This document shows positions 23,470 through 31,972 of a stretch of 33,950 bases of DNA, one piece after another. Numbering within the stretch: the first letter of the stretch is position 1; the number at the start of each line of letters is the position of its first letter. The stretch is from Bryobacterales bacterium (GTDB lineage Bacteria; Acidobacteriota; Terriglobia; Bryobacterales; Bryobacteraceae), in NCBI GenBank assembly GCA_030693045.1, contig JAUYBU010000608.1:1-33950 (forward strand). The letters are read 5' to 3'. The position numbers and the translations under genes were made by a program. Under the pieces are notes generated by a model. It was not told the origin of the DNA. It did no database searches and saw only the letters and a program-made list of their open reading frames with translations.

Positions 23470-24444
23470 TCATACCTTGATGTTAACGATCCGGCGCATA
23501 AAATAGTAACCCAGGGCCTGGCCCGCTAGAGCCCCCGCAATCATGTACCGGCCTTCGCGTTCGCGGGCCAGGGTCCCCAGGTATCCCGGGGAGGTTAGCA
23601 TCAGGCCAACCGCCGTGAGGAGGGGCAGGGCCGTCAGCACGCCCGCGGTCAGCCTCCCGTGGGCGCTGGCCGCCCTTACCTGGCCCTTGAGGCGAAAACG
23701 CTCCCGAATGATGTAAGAGAGCTTGTTCAGGATCTCGGCCAGGTTGCCTCCCGTCTCGCGCTGCATCAACACGGCGGAAACAAAGAAACGGACGTCCAGC
23801 AGCGGCACCCTCTCCGCCAGGTTGCGCAGCGCGTCTTCAACCGGCGATCCCAGGTTCTGCTCGTGAAACACTCGGCGGAACTCTCCGGCCAAAGGCTCAT
23901 TCGACTCGTCGCCCAGCATCTCCAGGCTCACCGAGAAAGCATGACCGGCGCGCATCGCCCGCGCCAGAAAATCCAGGGCCTCCGGGAATAGCGCCTCGAA
24001 CTCCCTAAGCCGCTTCCCTCGTTTGAAGCGCACGAACAGGTAGGGCAGGGCGCCCAGCAAACAGGCCAAGCCGGCCACCGCCATCTCGCGGAAAAAGGGA
24101 ACACGCACCAGGAAGCCGAGCAGCCCACCCAGTACCGCGCATCCCAGCGAGATCCCCACCAACTGCGTCGCGGGCCAGTCCAGGCCGGCCTGCCAGACTT
24201 GCCGTTGCAGGCTCTTCAGCACCGGCAATTGCGAAAGCCTCTCCCACAAGCCGGGGTTTCTTCCGTCCCCGGCTTCGCTCAGTATCCGGGTCTCGCGCAG
24301 AGGGGCCTCGCCCGGCGTGTCCCGCAGAAGGTCGGAAACCTCCTTAGTGCGCGCCGCCTCCAGGAACTTGGTCCCGCCGGACATCGCCAGCAGGATCAGG
24401 GCGAACAGAAAGATGAAAATGACCCCGATAATGAGGAAGCTCAT
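23470..24444 (-). CDS. tadB: Tad pilus inner-membrane protein TadB
   Basis: This 324-residue protein starts [20 protein letters not shown] and carries the GspF-like core: [40 protein letters not shown], then [20 protein letters not shown]. It forms the platform with TadC. The ATG at 24444 overlaps the tadA stop in an ATGA, so the larger open frame to 25764 is not used. Confidence 0.94.
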   Translation of the reverse strand: MSFLIIGVIFIFLFALILLAMSGGTKFLEAARTKEVSDLLRDTPGEAPLRETRILSEAGDGRNPGLWERLSQLPVLKSLQRQVWQAGLDWPATQLVGISLGCAVLGGLLGFLVRVPFFREMAVAGLACLLGALPYLFVRFKRGKRLREFEALFPEALDFLARAMRAGHAFSVSLEMLGDESNEPLAGEFRRVFHEQNLGSPVEDALRNLAERVPLLDVRFFVSAVLMQRETGGNLAEILNKLSYIIRERFRLKGQVRAASAHGRLTAGVLTALPLLTAVGLMLTSPGYLGTLAREREGRYMIAGALAGQALGYYFMRRIVNIKV

Positions 24445-25796
24445 TTCCTGTGCTCTCCGATCTCCACGATAGTCTGGAACACCTCCGGCGGCAGGTGCTG
24501 GCCGGCCACGCGCAGCCGTTCGGAAAACTTGGGCCGGATGCCGGTCGGCCGGAAGCGGCCCGTCACCTTGCCGCTGTCGGTCAGGCCGGCCTTCTCGAAG
24601 ACGAAAATGTCCTGCGTGGTTACCTGCTCCCCCTCCATGCCCACGCACTCGGTGATGTAGGTGATCTTGCGGCTGCCGTCGCTCATGCGCGAGAGCTGCA
24701 CGAACAGGTCGATTGCCGAGCTGATCTGCTGGCGGATCGCGCGCACGCCCATGTTCGCATTGGCCATGCCCACCATCACCTCCAGCCGACCGATGGCGTC
24801 CCGCGGGCTGTTGCAGTGCAGCGTGGTCAGGGACCCCTCGTGGCCCGTGTTCATGGCCTGGAGCATGTCCAGCGCCTCCTCCCCGCGCACCTCGCCCACG
24901 ATGATGCGGTCCGGCCTCATGCGCAGGGCGTTGATCACCAGTTGCCGGATGCGGATCGCTCCCTGCCCTTCGATGTTCGGCGGGCGGGCCTCCATGCGCG
25001 CCACGTGGACCTGCCGCATCTGCAATTCGGCGGCGTCCTCGATGGTGACGATCCGCTCGTCCTCGGGGATATAACCCGAGAGCACGTTGAGCAGGGTGGT
25101 CTTGCCGGCCCCGGTGCCGCCCGTGATGATGATGTTCAGCCTCGCGATCACACACGCCCGCAGCAACTGCAGCATGCCGTCGGTCAGCGCCAGCATGCGC
25201 GTCAGGTCGCTGGCCTGCAGAGGGTCCCGGCCGAAGCGGCGGATGGAAAGCACCGGCCCGTCCACGGCCACCGGCGGCAGCACCGCGTTGACCCTCGAGC
25301 CGTCCGGCAGGCGGGCGTCCACCATGGGCGAGGACTCGTCGATGCGCCGGCCCACCCGCGAGACGATCTTCTCGATGATCCGCTGCAAGTGCGCATCGTC
25401 CTTGAATTCCACCGGCGTCCGCAGAAGCTTGCCGGCCCGCTCGATGTAGACCAGCTTCGGCGTCGTGACCAGGATGTCCGAAATAGTCGGGTCGTCCAGC
25501 AGCGGTTCCAGCGGCCCCAGCCCGAACACCTCGTCCAGCACCTCCTCCACCAGCCGGTCCTTCTCCATCAGGCTCAGCGGGGTGCGCTCCTCTTCCAGCA
25601 GTTTCGCCACGGCGGCGCGCACCTCCGCCCGCATCCGCTCTCCGGGCATCGAAGATACCGCCTGCAGGTTGATGCGGTCCAGTAGCTTGCGGTGGATGGC
25701 GAATTTCAGCTCCTGATGGACCGGAGAGAAAGGCAGCTTCTTGTCCGTCAGGCGAGTCGCCCAACCATCCCGCTCATTATGTGCCGTCGTGGCCAT
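24441..25796 (-). CDS. tadA: Tad pilus ATPase TadA/CpaF
   Basis: This 451-residue type II/IV secretion ATPase powers Flp pilus assembly. From the ATG at 25796, Walker A GGTGAGKT is at 226-233, then [10 protein letters not shown], Walker [15 protein letters not shown] (from 297), and the His box [11 protein letters not shown] at 317-327. The N-terminal region [18 protein letters not shown] is the CpaF all-alpha and PAS-like part. An upstream open frame adds 19 residues, which I did not use. Confidence 0.96.
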   Translation of the reverse strand: MATTAHNERDGWATRLTDKKLPFSPVHQELKFAIHRKLLDRINLQAVSSMPGERMRAEVRAAVAKLLEEERTPLSLMEKDRLVEEVLDEVFGLGPLEPLLDDPTISDILVTTPKLVYIERAGKLLRTPVEFKDDAHLQRIIEKIVSRVGRRIDESSPMVDARLPDGSRVNAVLPPVAVDGPVLSIRRFGRDPLQASDLTRMLALTDGMLQLLRACVIARLNIIITGGTGAGKTTLLNVLSGYIPEDERIVTIEDAAELQMRQVHVARMEARPPNIEGQGAIRIRQLVINALRMRPDRIIVGEVRGEEALDMLQAMNTGHEGSLTTLHCNSPRDAIGRLEVMVGMANANMGVRAIRQQISSAIDLFVQLSRMSDGSRKITYITECVGMEGEQVTTQDIFVFEKAGLTDSGKVTGRFRPTGIRPKFSERLRVAGQHLPPEVFQTIVEIGEHRK

Positions 25797-25899
25797 GAAT
25801 TCTCGTTGCCTCCGATGCCTCGCTAAGTGCTTGTCATGAAATACCCGTTCCAACCGCTCCCTCGGAACGTGTGAAGAAATCGCGGACGCCCGGCATGGC

Positions 25900-25957
25900 G
25901 GGTCGGATATATCCGACCCCTACGGGCGCCGCTGTAGGGGCTGGGTATACCCAGCCC
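25900..25957. repeat. Pair of perfect 20-base palindromes upstream of tadA
   Basis: GGGTCGGATATATCCGACCC (25900-25919) and GGGCTGGGTATACCCAGCCC (25938-25957) are perfect palindromes 38 bases apart, with CTACGGG and CTGTAGGGG beside them. They lie between the cpaE stop and the tadA start, a 216-base gap. Confidence 0.9.
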
Positions 25958-26012
25958 GATTCTCTCACAGCTTCTGACGGTTGCTACAATCGTTTCGTCA
26001 CAACTCCCAAGT

Positions 26013-27173
26013 TCAACTCAAGCTGAACAAAAATCTCTTCTTCTTCTGTTTCGGCTCCACGCCGGCCATCCTCATCGCCACGCGGGCGAAGTGCCTGCCC
26101 AGATTGCTGTCGGTCGGCAGCAGCTTTCCCCCCGAGTAAGCCTCGTAGAGCGCCGGGTAGTCGTTCGGGATGGTCGCGTAGATCGGCACGCCCAGCATCC
26201 TGTCCAAATCCTCCAGCGACACCTCCGAGCGCTTCGGCATCCGGTTCAGCAGCACCCGCAGCCGCTGGCGTTCGCAGCCGCCGTCCAGCAGTGCCCGCAG
26301 GATCGTCTTGGTCTGGTGCAGGGCCGGAACCTCCATCGTGGTGACCACGAACGTTTCGTCCGTCTCGGCGATCAGACCCGAGGCCAGTGGTTTCAGTCCG
26401 CTTCCCAGGTCGACCACCGTCCAGTCGTAGTTCGACCGCGCGAATGGGATGATGTGCCTCAGGTCCTCCTGGTTGCGGGCTGACAGAGCCACCGGCATCG
26501 GCGGGGCCGCGATCACCTCGACCCCCGGCGTGCCGTTGGAAACCAGCGCTTTCCAGAAGCTCAGGTCCAGGCGGTGTACGTTGGCGATGGCGTCCATGAT
26601 CGAGTAGCGGCCTTGCGACTTCATCAGGAACCCGACCATCCCCGAGTGGATATCGAAATCCGCCAGCAGCACCTCCAGCCCTGTTTGCCGGTATAGCTCG
26701 GTGGCCAAATGGCAGGCCAGCGTGGTCGCTCCGCAGCCGCCCTTGGCGGAAAGCAGGCCGAAGACCTTTCCCCGGGGATTGGTGCCAGCTCGATCTTTCC
26801 GCAGTTCGATGCCCATCCGGTCCAAGGCGCGGTGCAGGTCTTCCTTCAAGGGCGGATAGAGGTACTCATCGGCGGTGGCCCGGATGGCCTTCAGGATGGC
26901 TTCCGGGTCCGCCGAGTCGTGGACTACTATCACCTTGGGGGAGGACGGTGTGGCCTTGATCTGCCGGATCACATCCTCAAGCGGATCCGACAGTTGGTCG
27001 AATGCCAGCAGGAGGACGTCCAGGCGCACCCGGTGCAGTTTCTCGACGAAGTCCGCCCAGTCCCCGATCTCGTGCTGTTCCAGGGCGACACTAACCGACT
27101 TCTCCAAAAGCGCCGAGCGCACTACCTCGAGCAGGTTACTGGCTCCGATAACTAACCCGACGTTCAGCAGCAC
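26013..27173 (-). CDS. cpaE: Tad pilus localisation ATPase CpaE/TadZ
   Basis: This 386-residue protein has an N-terminal receiver-like domain (residues 1-125) and a MinD/ParA-like ATPase domain starting VFGLLSAKGGCGATTLACHL, with the atypical KGGCGATT at 144-151, then LADFDIHSGMVGFL. In CpaE/TadZ the P-loop lysine is often altered, as here (Ala in place of the GK lysine). It guides Tad machinery placement. The GTG at 27173 with GGAGAGG seven bases upstream is preferred over a long arginine-rich extension to 27512 that overlaps the secretin gene. Confidence 0.9.
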   Translation of the reverse strand: MLLNVGLVIGASNLLEVVRSALLEKSVSVALEQHEIGDWADFVEKLHRVRLDVLLLAFDQLSDPLEDVIRQIKATPSSPKVIVVHDSADPEAILKAIRATADEYLYPPLKEDLHRALDRMGIELRKDRAGTNPRGKVFGLLSAKGGCGATTLACHLATELYRQTGLEVLLADFDIHSGMVGFLMKSQGRYSIMDAIANVHRLDLSFWKALVSNGTPGVEVIAAPPMPVALSARNQEDLRHIIPFARSNYDWTVVDLGSGLKPLASGLIAETDETFVVTTMEVPALHQTKTILRALLDGGCERQRLRVLLNRMPKRSEVSLEDLDRMLGVPIYATIPNDYPALYEAYSGGKLLPTDSNLGRHFARVAMRMAGVEPKQKKKRFLFSLS

Positions 27174-27210
27174 CGTCTTTTCCTCTCCTCCTCGACTAGC
27201 CGCCCTCAGT

Positions 27211-27284
27211 GGCAGGCCAAACGACCTGCCCCACAGTGGGCCAAGGGTCTGATTCCCCGCGTGGCGCAGGCGGTTTCGCCTGCG
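27211..27284. repeat. Two small hairpins between cpaC and cpaE
   Basis: GGCAGG at 27211-27216 pairs with CCTGCC at 27225-27230. CGCAGGCG at 27265-27272 pairs with CGCCTGCG at 27277-27284 around GTTT. Both fall in the 145-base gap between the cpaC stop and the cpaE start. Confidence 0.75.
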
Positions 27285-27318
27285 TCCCCCGAGTTGGAAC
27301 GACTTCCACCACGGCCCC

Positions 27319-28863
27319 CTAGCGCTCCCCGCCCGGCGGCGCGGCCGGGGCTGGCTGCGCCGGCGTCGGCGACACCGGAACAGGGGCGAATTGAACCTGT
27401 GGCGCCTGCGCCGGGGCAACCGGGGCAGCCGCCGGCTTCTGGCTCTCGATGAGCTGCTCCACCGGCATGGTCTCCCGCACCGGCTTGACCGGAACCGGTC
27501 CGGTGACTTCAACCCCCGGCGTTCGCGGCGCGGTCTGCGGGGCGCCTTCCAAGAACCTGACCGGCATCTTCATTTCCGGAACAGCCTGCTCCGCCGGGAT
27601 CGGGCGCACCAGCTCCGGTGTTACCAGCACCAGCAGCTCCGAGTTGTTCTTCAAAAGGGTCCGGGAACGGAACAGCTTGCCCAGCAGCGGGATGTCGCCC
27701 AGGCCCGGGATCTTGCTCAGGTTCTCCGTGACGCGATTATCCAGCAGGCCGGCGATGGCGAAGCTCTGGCCGTTCTCCAGCTCGATTTCCGTCTGCACCC
27801 GCCGGGTGTTCAGGCCGGGAATGGTGAACCCCTGGAACACCAGGCCGTTCGCGTAGTCCAGCGAGCTGACCTCTGGGGTCACCTGCAACCGGATGGTTCC
27901 GCGCGGGGTGGTCTTAGGCAGAAAGTTGATCCGGACCCCGAACTCGCGGAACTGGATGGTAACCGCGCCCAGGCCCCCGCCGCCGCCTTGAAGCGTCGGA
28001 TACGGGAACTCGCCGCCCGCCAGGAAGCTCGCCGGGCGTCCGTTGATGGCCAGTACGTTCGGCTCGGCCAGAATCTCCAGCAGGCGCTTGCTCTGCAAGG
28101 CCCGGATGGTCGCCGCCAGGTTCAGGTCCGGCCGGAACAGAAAGATGTTGAGTGCGTCCGTCAGAGTGAACTTCTGGTCGCTTCCGACCGCGCGAACCGT
28201 CGGCGGCGAGAACGCTCCCGTAGTGAGCCTGCCCTCGGTGTTCAGCGCGCCGGTGCTGATGAAATTGGCGCCGAGTTCCGTGCTCGCCGCGCGGTCCACG
28301 TTCGCGAATCGGACCTTCAGCAGGATCTGCGTCTCGGCTGGCGGCACCACCACATGAAGCAGATTCAGCGTCTTGCCCAGCGTGCCCGCTATCCTCTCCG
28401 CCCGCTCCGCGCTCACCAGGTCCTTCGCCGTCCCGCGCAGAAACACGGTCTCTCCCTCGACGTTGAAGCTGATGTCCTGGCCCGCCAGCTCCTTTGCCAA
28501 CTGCTGGCGCACGGCCTCCTGGCGCGTGGTGTTGGGAAGGACCGTGAGATCGAACAGCAGGCGGTTGCCGCCCTGCTGCCAGATGATCAGAGTGGTTTCG
28601 CCCGGCGTCTTGCCGTTAACCACGATCTCCCGGGGCGTTGCGGCGATGGCCTCCGCCAGCTCGCCGTTGGCCACCGCGACACGCAGGATGTTCACCGGAC
28701 TGTCCAGGATCACCGACTTGCCGGCCGTCACCGACAACTCTCTCGCTTCGGTGGCAGGCTGCTGCTCAGCCGCGCCGGCAGGCGCTTGCGCCGCCGCGTT
28801 CCGCCACGATGCGGCCAGTGCCATCGCGAACAGCACCCCTGTCACCACCCGGAGATCGCGCAT
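27319..28863 (-). CDS. cpaC: Tad pilus secretin CpaC/RcpA
   Basis: This 514-residue outer-membrane secretin has a signal peptide (VVTGVLFAMALAASWRNAAA), an N-terminal pilus-secretin domain (SVTAGKSVILDSPVNILRVA), a BON-like segment (GETVFLRGTAKDL), and a secretin core with VQTEIELENGQSFAIAGLLD and IPLLGKLFRSRTLLKNNSEL, then LVLVTPELV. The last 90 residues are Pro/Ala-rich. It forms the pore through which the pilus exits. GGAGG precedes the ATG at 28863, three bases after the cpaB stop. Confidence 0.96.
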   Translation of the reverse strand: MRDLRVVTGVLFAMALAASWRNAAAQAPAGAAEQQPATEARELSVTAGKSVILDSPVNILRVAVANGELAEAIAATPREIVVNGKTPGETTLIIWQQGGNRLLFDLTVLPNTTRQEAVRQQLAKELAGQDISFNVEGETVFLRGTAKDLVSAERAERIAGTLGKTLNLLHVVVPPAETQILLKVRFANVDRAASTELGANFISTGALNTEGRLTTGAFSPPTVRAVGSDQKFTLTDALNIFLFRPDLNLAATIRALQSKRLLEILAEPNVLAINGRPASFLAGGEFPYPTLQGGGGGLGAVTIQFREFGVRINFLPKTTPRGTIRLQVTPEVSSLDYANGLVFQGFTIPGLNTRRVQTEIELENGQSFAIAGLLDNRVTENLSKIPGLGDIPLLGKLFRSRTLLKNNSELLVLVTPELVRPIPAEQAVPEMKMPVRFLEGAPQTAPRTPGVEVTGPVPVKPVRETMPVEQLIESQKPAAAPVAPAQAPQVQFAPVPVSPTPAQPAPAAPPGGER

Positions 28864-28866
28864 GTT

Positions 28867-29790
28867 CTATTTTTCCTCCGACTTTGCTTCGGGTTTTTCT
28901 TCTTCTTTGAACTTCGTCTCCGTCTTCTTGGACCCGCCCTTGCCCCCGTGGAACACTTCGACGACGATCGGTATCAAGATCCTCTCGCCCTTTTCCAGCG
29001 TGGCGGGCCGCTTCGGGGCGGGCGTCGCCCGCCGCGCGGCCGGTCGCGGCTCCGGGGCCGCCGGCCCAACCGCCGTAACTCCGCTGAATAGTTGCGCGAA
29101 TGCCGAACCGGGGGTCTTGACCTCCTTGGTGTCCAGCGGGTTTCTCAAAACGAGCTGGATGCGCGCCTCGTTGCTCGCCAGGCTAAGGATTTCGGCCTGC
29201 TCGGGTGTCACCAGCAGGTTCACCACCGCCACGGTAATGGGCTTGCCTTCGGCGTCCTTCTGGATCTGCTGCCCCGCCGACAGCACCTCGATGTTTTGCA
29301 GCAACGTCTTCGAGACCGTCCCGGTCGCGCGTCCCGTTCCGGTGTAAGGGTTGCCCATGATGAGCAGGTCCACCCGCTGGCCCGGAACCACAAACCCGGC
29401 CACGCCCGCTACTTCGTTGACCCGCAGAGCCACCGCCCGCATGCCCAGCGGGATGGTGGCGGCCATGCCGGCGCCCGCGCCTTTCTGGGCCAGGCGGCTT
29501 TCCAGAATCGGTTCCCCCGCGTAGATTGTTGCCAGTACGCCCCGCTCGACAGCGTCCTCTTTTTTCATCACGGTGTTTTGTGGAGTCGGTCCGGACCACT
29601 CCGCCAGCCGGACGTCCCCCTCCTTGATCAACGTCCCCACCTGAAGGTTGCGGGCGGCGACGATGACGCTTGCCTGGCGCGGCCGGGCGGCTGTGGAAAG
29701 ACGGTCGCCAACCAGCCGGTAGATGAAATAACTCGCTACCCCCGACACCACCAGCGCAAATGCGACCACCGCCAGAAATCGCTTGTTCAT
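28867..29790 (-). CDS. cpaB: Tad pilus assembly protein CpaB/RcpC
   Basis: This 307-residue protein has an N-terminal membrane helix (FLAVVAFALVVSGVASYFI), an SAF domain (VIVAARNLQVGTLIKEGDVR), and an RcpC/CpaB domain (VPGQRVDLLIMG, then LLVTPEQAEILSLA). It is a periplasmic partner of the secretin. The tail is lysine/glutamate-rich. The gene starts ten bases after the second flp stop. Confidence 0.93.
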   Translation of the reverse strand: MNKRFLAVVAFALVVSGVASYFIYRLVGDRLSTAARPRQASVIVAARNLQVGTLIKEGDVRLAEWSGPTPQNTVMKKEDAVERGVLATIYAGEPILESRLAQKGAGAGMAATIPLGMRAVALRVNEVAGVAGFVVPGQRVDLLIMGNPYTGTGRATGTVSKTLLQNIEVLSAGQQIQKDAEGKPITVAVVNLLVTPEQAEILSLASNEARIQLVLRNPLDTKEVKTPGSAFAQLFSGVTAVGPAAPEPRPAARRATPAPKRPATLEKGERILIPIVVEVFHGGKGGSKKTETKFKEEEKPEAKSEEK

Positions 29791-29800
29791 GTCTTCCTCT

Positions 29801-29977
29801 TCACGGACCTTCGTTTGCCGCGGTCAGGCGCGAATTCACGCCGCGCCAGATGGCGCTGATGCTCTCGCCCATGCCCATGATCGCCGCCGCGCCGGACAGA
29901 GCGATAAACGCCAGCAGCAGGCTGTACTCAACCAAGTCCTGTCCCGACTCGTCGCCAAGCAGTTCTCTAGCGCTCAT
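29801..29977 (-). CDS. flp: Flp family type IVb pilin (second copy)
   Basis: This 58-residue pilin reads MSARELLGDESGQDLVEYSL, then LLAFIALSGAAAIMGMGESI. The prepilin cleavage site is after Gly12, with the Flp-type Glu17-Tyr18 in the helix. It is smaller than the minimum frame length usually listed. Confidence 0.92.
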   Translation of the reverse strand: MSARELLGDESGQDLVEYSLLLAFIALSGAAAIMGMGESISAIWRGVNSRLTAANEGP

Positions 29978-30017
29978 CTCTCTTCCCTCCCGCCGCCCGC
30001 ACCAGGCGGGTCAAATC

Positions 30018-30072
30018 GGCGGTGGCCGCGACTCCGGGGACGAGACTTCTCGCCCCCTGGGCGGCCACCGCC
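30018..30072. promoter_or_regulatory. Large hairpin between the two flp genes
   Basis: GGCGGTGGCCGC at 30018-30029 is a perfect reverse complement of GCGGCCACCGCC at 30061-30072; the inner part can extend the stem through CGGGG and CCCCC. On the minus strand it lies 24 bases after the first flp stop and about 40 bases before the second flp start. Such hairpins often protect an abundant pilin mRNA or attenuate the downstream genes. Confidence 0.6.
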
Positions 30073-30096
30073 GTGCAGGTCGCAAACCCGGTGCTA

Positions 30097-30282
30097 CTAC
30101 GGCAACGCTGCAGTGCTCGCAGCCTTGACCGTCGTGTCCGCCGACGTCCAAATGCCGCTGACGCTTTGCCCAATGGTGGTCAACAAGCCCGCCGACACCA
30201 GCGCCACGAAAGCCAGCAGCAGCGTGTACTCGACCAAGTCCTGGCCCTGTTCGTCCCTCCACAACTTCATGATCCAATTCAT
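30097..30282 (-). CDS. flp: Flp family type IVb pilin (first copy)
   Basis: This 61-residue pilin reads MNWIMKLWRDEQGQDLVEYT, then LLLAFVALVSAGLLTTIGQS. The leader ends at Gly13, with the Glu18-Tyr19 pair in the helix. The mature 48-residue protein is the likely major pilus subunit. GGAG lies about ten bases before the ATG. Confidence 0.95.
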   Translation of the reverse strand: MNWIMKLWRDEQGQDLVEYTLLLAFVALVSAGLLTTIGQSVSGIWTSADTTVKAASTAALP

Positions 30283-30306
30283 AGGTCACTTTCTCCATTC
30301 AACGTT

Positions 30307-31971
30307 TCAACGTTTGATCTGTGTGGCCACCTGGCCACGTTGCCTGAGTTGCGCGACCTCACGGCCGCGATGCTTTTCAATCTGGGCCCCCAGCATTGAA
30401 ACTCGTTCCTCCACTTCCGCCCCGGGGCCCGGGGCGGCGTGGAATATGGCGGCGACTTTGTCCCGGTAAACGCAGCGCCAGCTTGCGGATTTCTCCACCG
30501 CCGCGGTGATGGAAGCATCGGCCGGCAACAGCAGCGTATCGACGCCGTGCCGTTTGAGGGTGGTTTCCCAATCCCGCTTCAACCGCAGCACCTCGATGTA
30601 CTTCTCGCAGAACTCCCGCTTGTAGAAGTCGCTCCTGCCGTCCACGAAAACCTTGCCCGCCGGGTAGAGACGGTAAATCAGGTAGTCTCCCCATTCGTCG
30701 TTCGCGAAAATCCTCTGGCGCGCGGCGTCCGGGGCCAGGGCGTCCACCGCCCGTACGGGGTATTTGGCGATGTCGTAGCCCGCCCGTAGAACGGGAGTGG
30801 GTGGGGCCGCGTAAAACAGAGCCACCACCAACCCCATCCCCAAAACGCTCACCAGGTGTGTCCGCCAGGCCAGGTCGATGCGGCCCGTCTCTTCCGCGGT
30901 CTCGGTGAACCACCGGATGAAACCGGCCAGCCAAGGCCGCAGGTCCGGGCGCGGTAACAAGGCGACCCATTCGCTTGCCGAGCGTGCCAGGATCGGGGTC
31001 GCCACCACCAGGAAAATCGGCAGGTTCCTGAGCGCCACCAGCGACAGGTAGGTCCAGCTCAGGATCAGCCAGGCCTCCGTGAAGCGCCGCCGGTACACGC
31101 CCCAGAACGCGGCCATCAACCCCAGGAAAATGACCGGCCCGAAGTACGGGGCCGCCGGGTGGCGAAAATTAAGAGCCTGGAACTCCACAATGTTCTGCCA
31201 CTGGAAGGGTTCCGTCAGGTACTGGTAAATGTGGACGTGCAGCCGGTAGAAATACGGGTTTACCAGGCTCGCGGCCAGGCACCCCGCCGCCGCGGCCGAG
31301 TAGTTGCGCGCGCGCGCCAGCGCCGCCTTCCCCGCCCCCGAGTCGGCCTCCACCAGCCACGAGGTCAGCTCGCCCGCGGCGTAAGTCAGCGCCAGCACGA
31401 TGCCCACCAGAAAGCCGCCGTGCAGGTTGGTCCACGGCACGGTCGCGAGCGGCAGCAGCCACAGCAGCCTCATCCGGCCTTCCCGCGCCCGCTCCAGCAG
31501 CCAGCAGAAGATGGCGGCGAACAGCAGCGTGACCAGGTGCGGGCGCGCCCACCAGTGGAGCGAGGAACCGACCGTCGCCAGCACGGTGAAGACCGCCGCC
31601 AGCAGCACGTTGCCCGACAGCCGCCGGCTTGACCGGAACACCAGGACGAACGTGAGACAGATCACCAGCAGGCTGGCCAGCACCACCGCTTCCATGCCGC
31701 CCCGCTGGTGCAGCCAGGCGAAGATCGTGTCCCACAGCCACTCCCAGGCGAACCACGGCTCGCCGGCCTTGGTGTAGGAGAAGATATCCTTGTCCGGAAC
31801 CCGTCCGTTGGCCAGAATCCACTCGCCGGTCCGAATGTGCCAGCCCGTGTCCCCCTCCAGCATGCCGGGCCCGCCCCCGCCCCGCAGAAACATCACGATG
31901 GGCAACAGGAACGCCAGGTCGGTGAACGACGGCAGCAGACGAATGACCGGGTTGTGCTGGGCGTTTTCCAT
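30307..31971 (-). CDS. Polytopic membrane protein, GT-C-like
   Basis: This 554-residue protein has about ten membrane helices (for example LAFLLPIVMFL, LASLLVICLTFVLVF, FGPVIFLGLMAAFWGVY). An acidic loop after the first helix reads LEGDTGWHIRTGEWIL, a position where GT-C glycosyltransferases hold their catalytic Asp. The C-terminal 150 residues are soluble, with VFVDGRSDFYKREFCEKYIE. It sits between tadG and flp, so a role in modifying pilin or minor pilins is possible, but this is inference. Its stop is 24 bases before the flp start. Confidence 0.7.
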   Translation of the reverse strand: MENAQHNPVIRLLPSFTDLAFLLPIVMFLRGGGGPGMLEGDTGWHIRTGEWILANGRVPDKDIFSYTKAGEPWFAWEWLWDTIFAWLHQRGGMEAVVLASLLVICLTFVLVFRSSRRLSGNVLLAAVFTVLATVGSSLHWWARPHLVTLLFAAIFCWLLERAREGRMRLLWLLPLATVPWTNLHGGFLVGIVLALTYAAGELTSWLVEADSGAGKAALARARNYSAAAAGCLAASLVNPYFYRLHVHIYQYLTEPFQWQNIVEFQALNFRHPAAPYFGPVIFLGLMAAFWGVYRRRFTEAWLILSWTYLSLVALRNLPIFLVVATPILARSASEWVALLPRPDLRPWLAGFIRWFTETAEETGRIDLAWRTHLVSVLGMGLVVALFYAAPPTPVLRAGYDIAKYPVRAVDALAPDAARQRIFANDEWGDYLIYRLYPAGKVFVDGRSDFYKREFCEKYIEVLRLKRDWETTLKRHGVDTLLLPADASITAAVEKSASWRCVYRDKVAAIFHAAPGPGAEVEERVSMLGAQIEKHRGREVAQLRQRGQVATQIKR

Positions 31972-31972
31972 G

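Noticed and set aside
23470-25764. 764-residue frame including tadB
   Set aside because: The upstream 440 residues are antisense-type composition overlapping tadA in another frame; TadB starts at 24444.
27174-27512. N-terminal extension of CpaE
   Set aside because: The extension is Arg/Ser-rich and overlaps cpaC; a GTG with a strong ribosome binding site lies at 27173.
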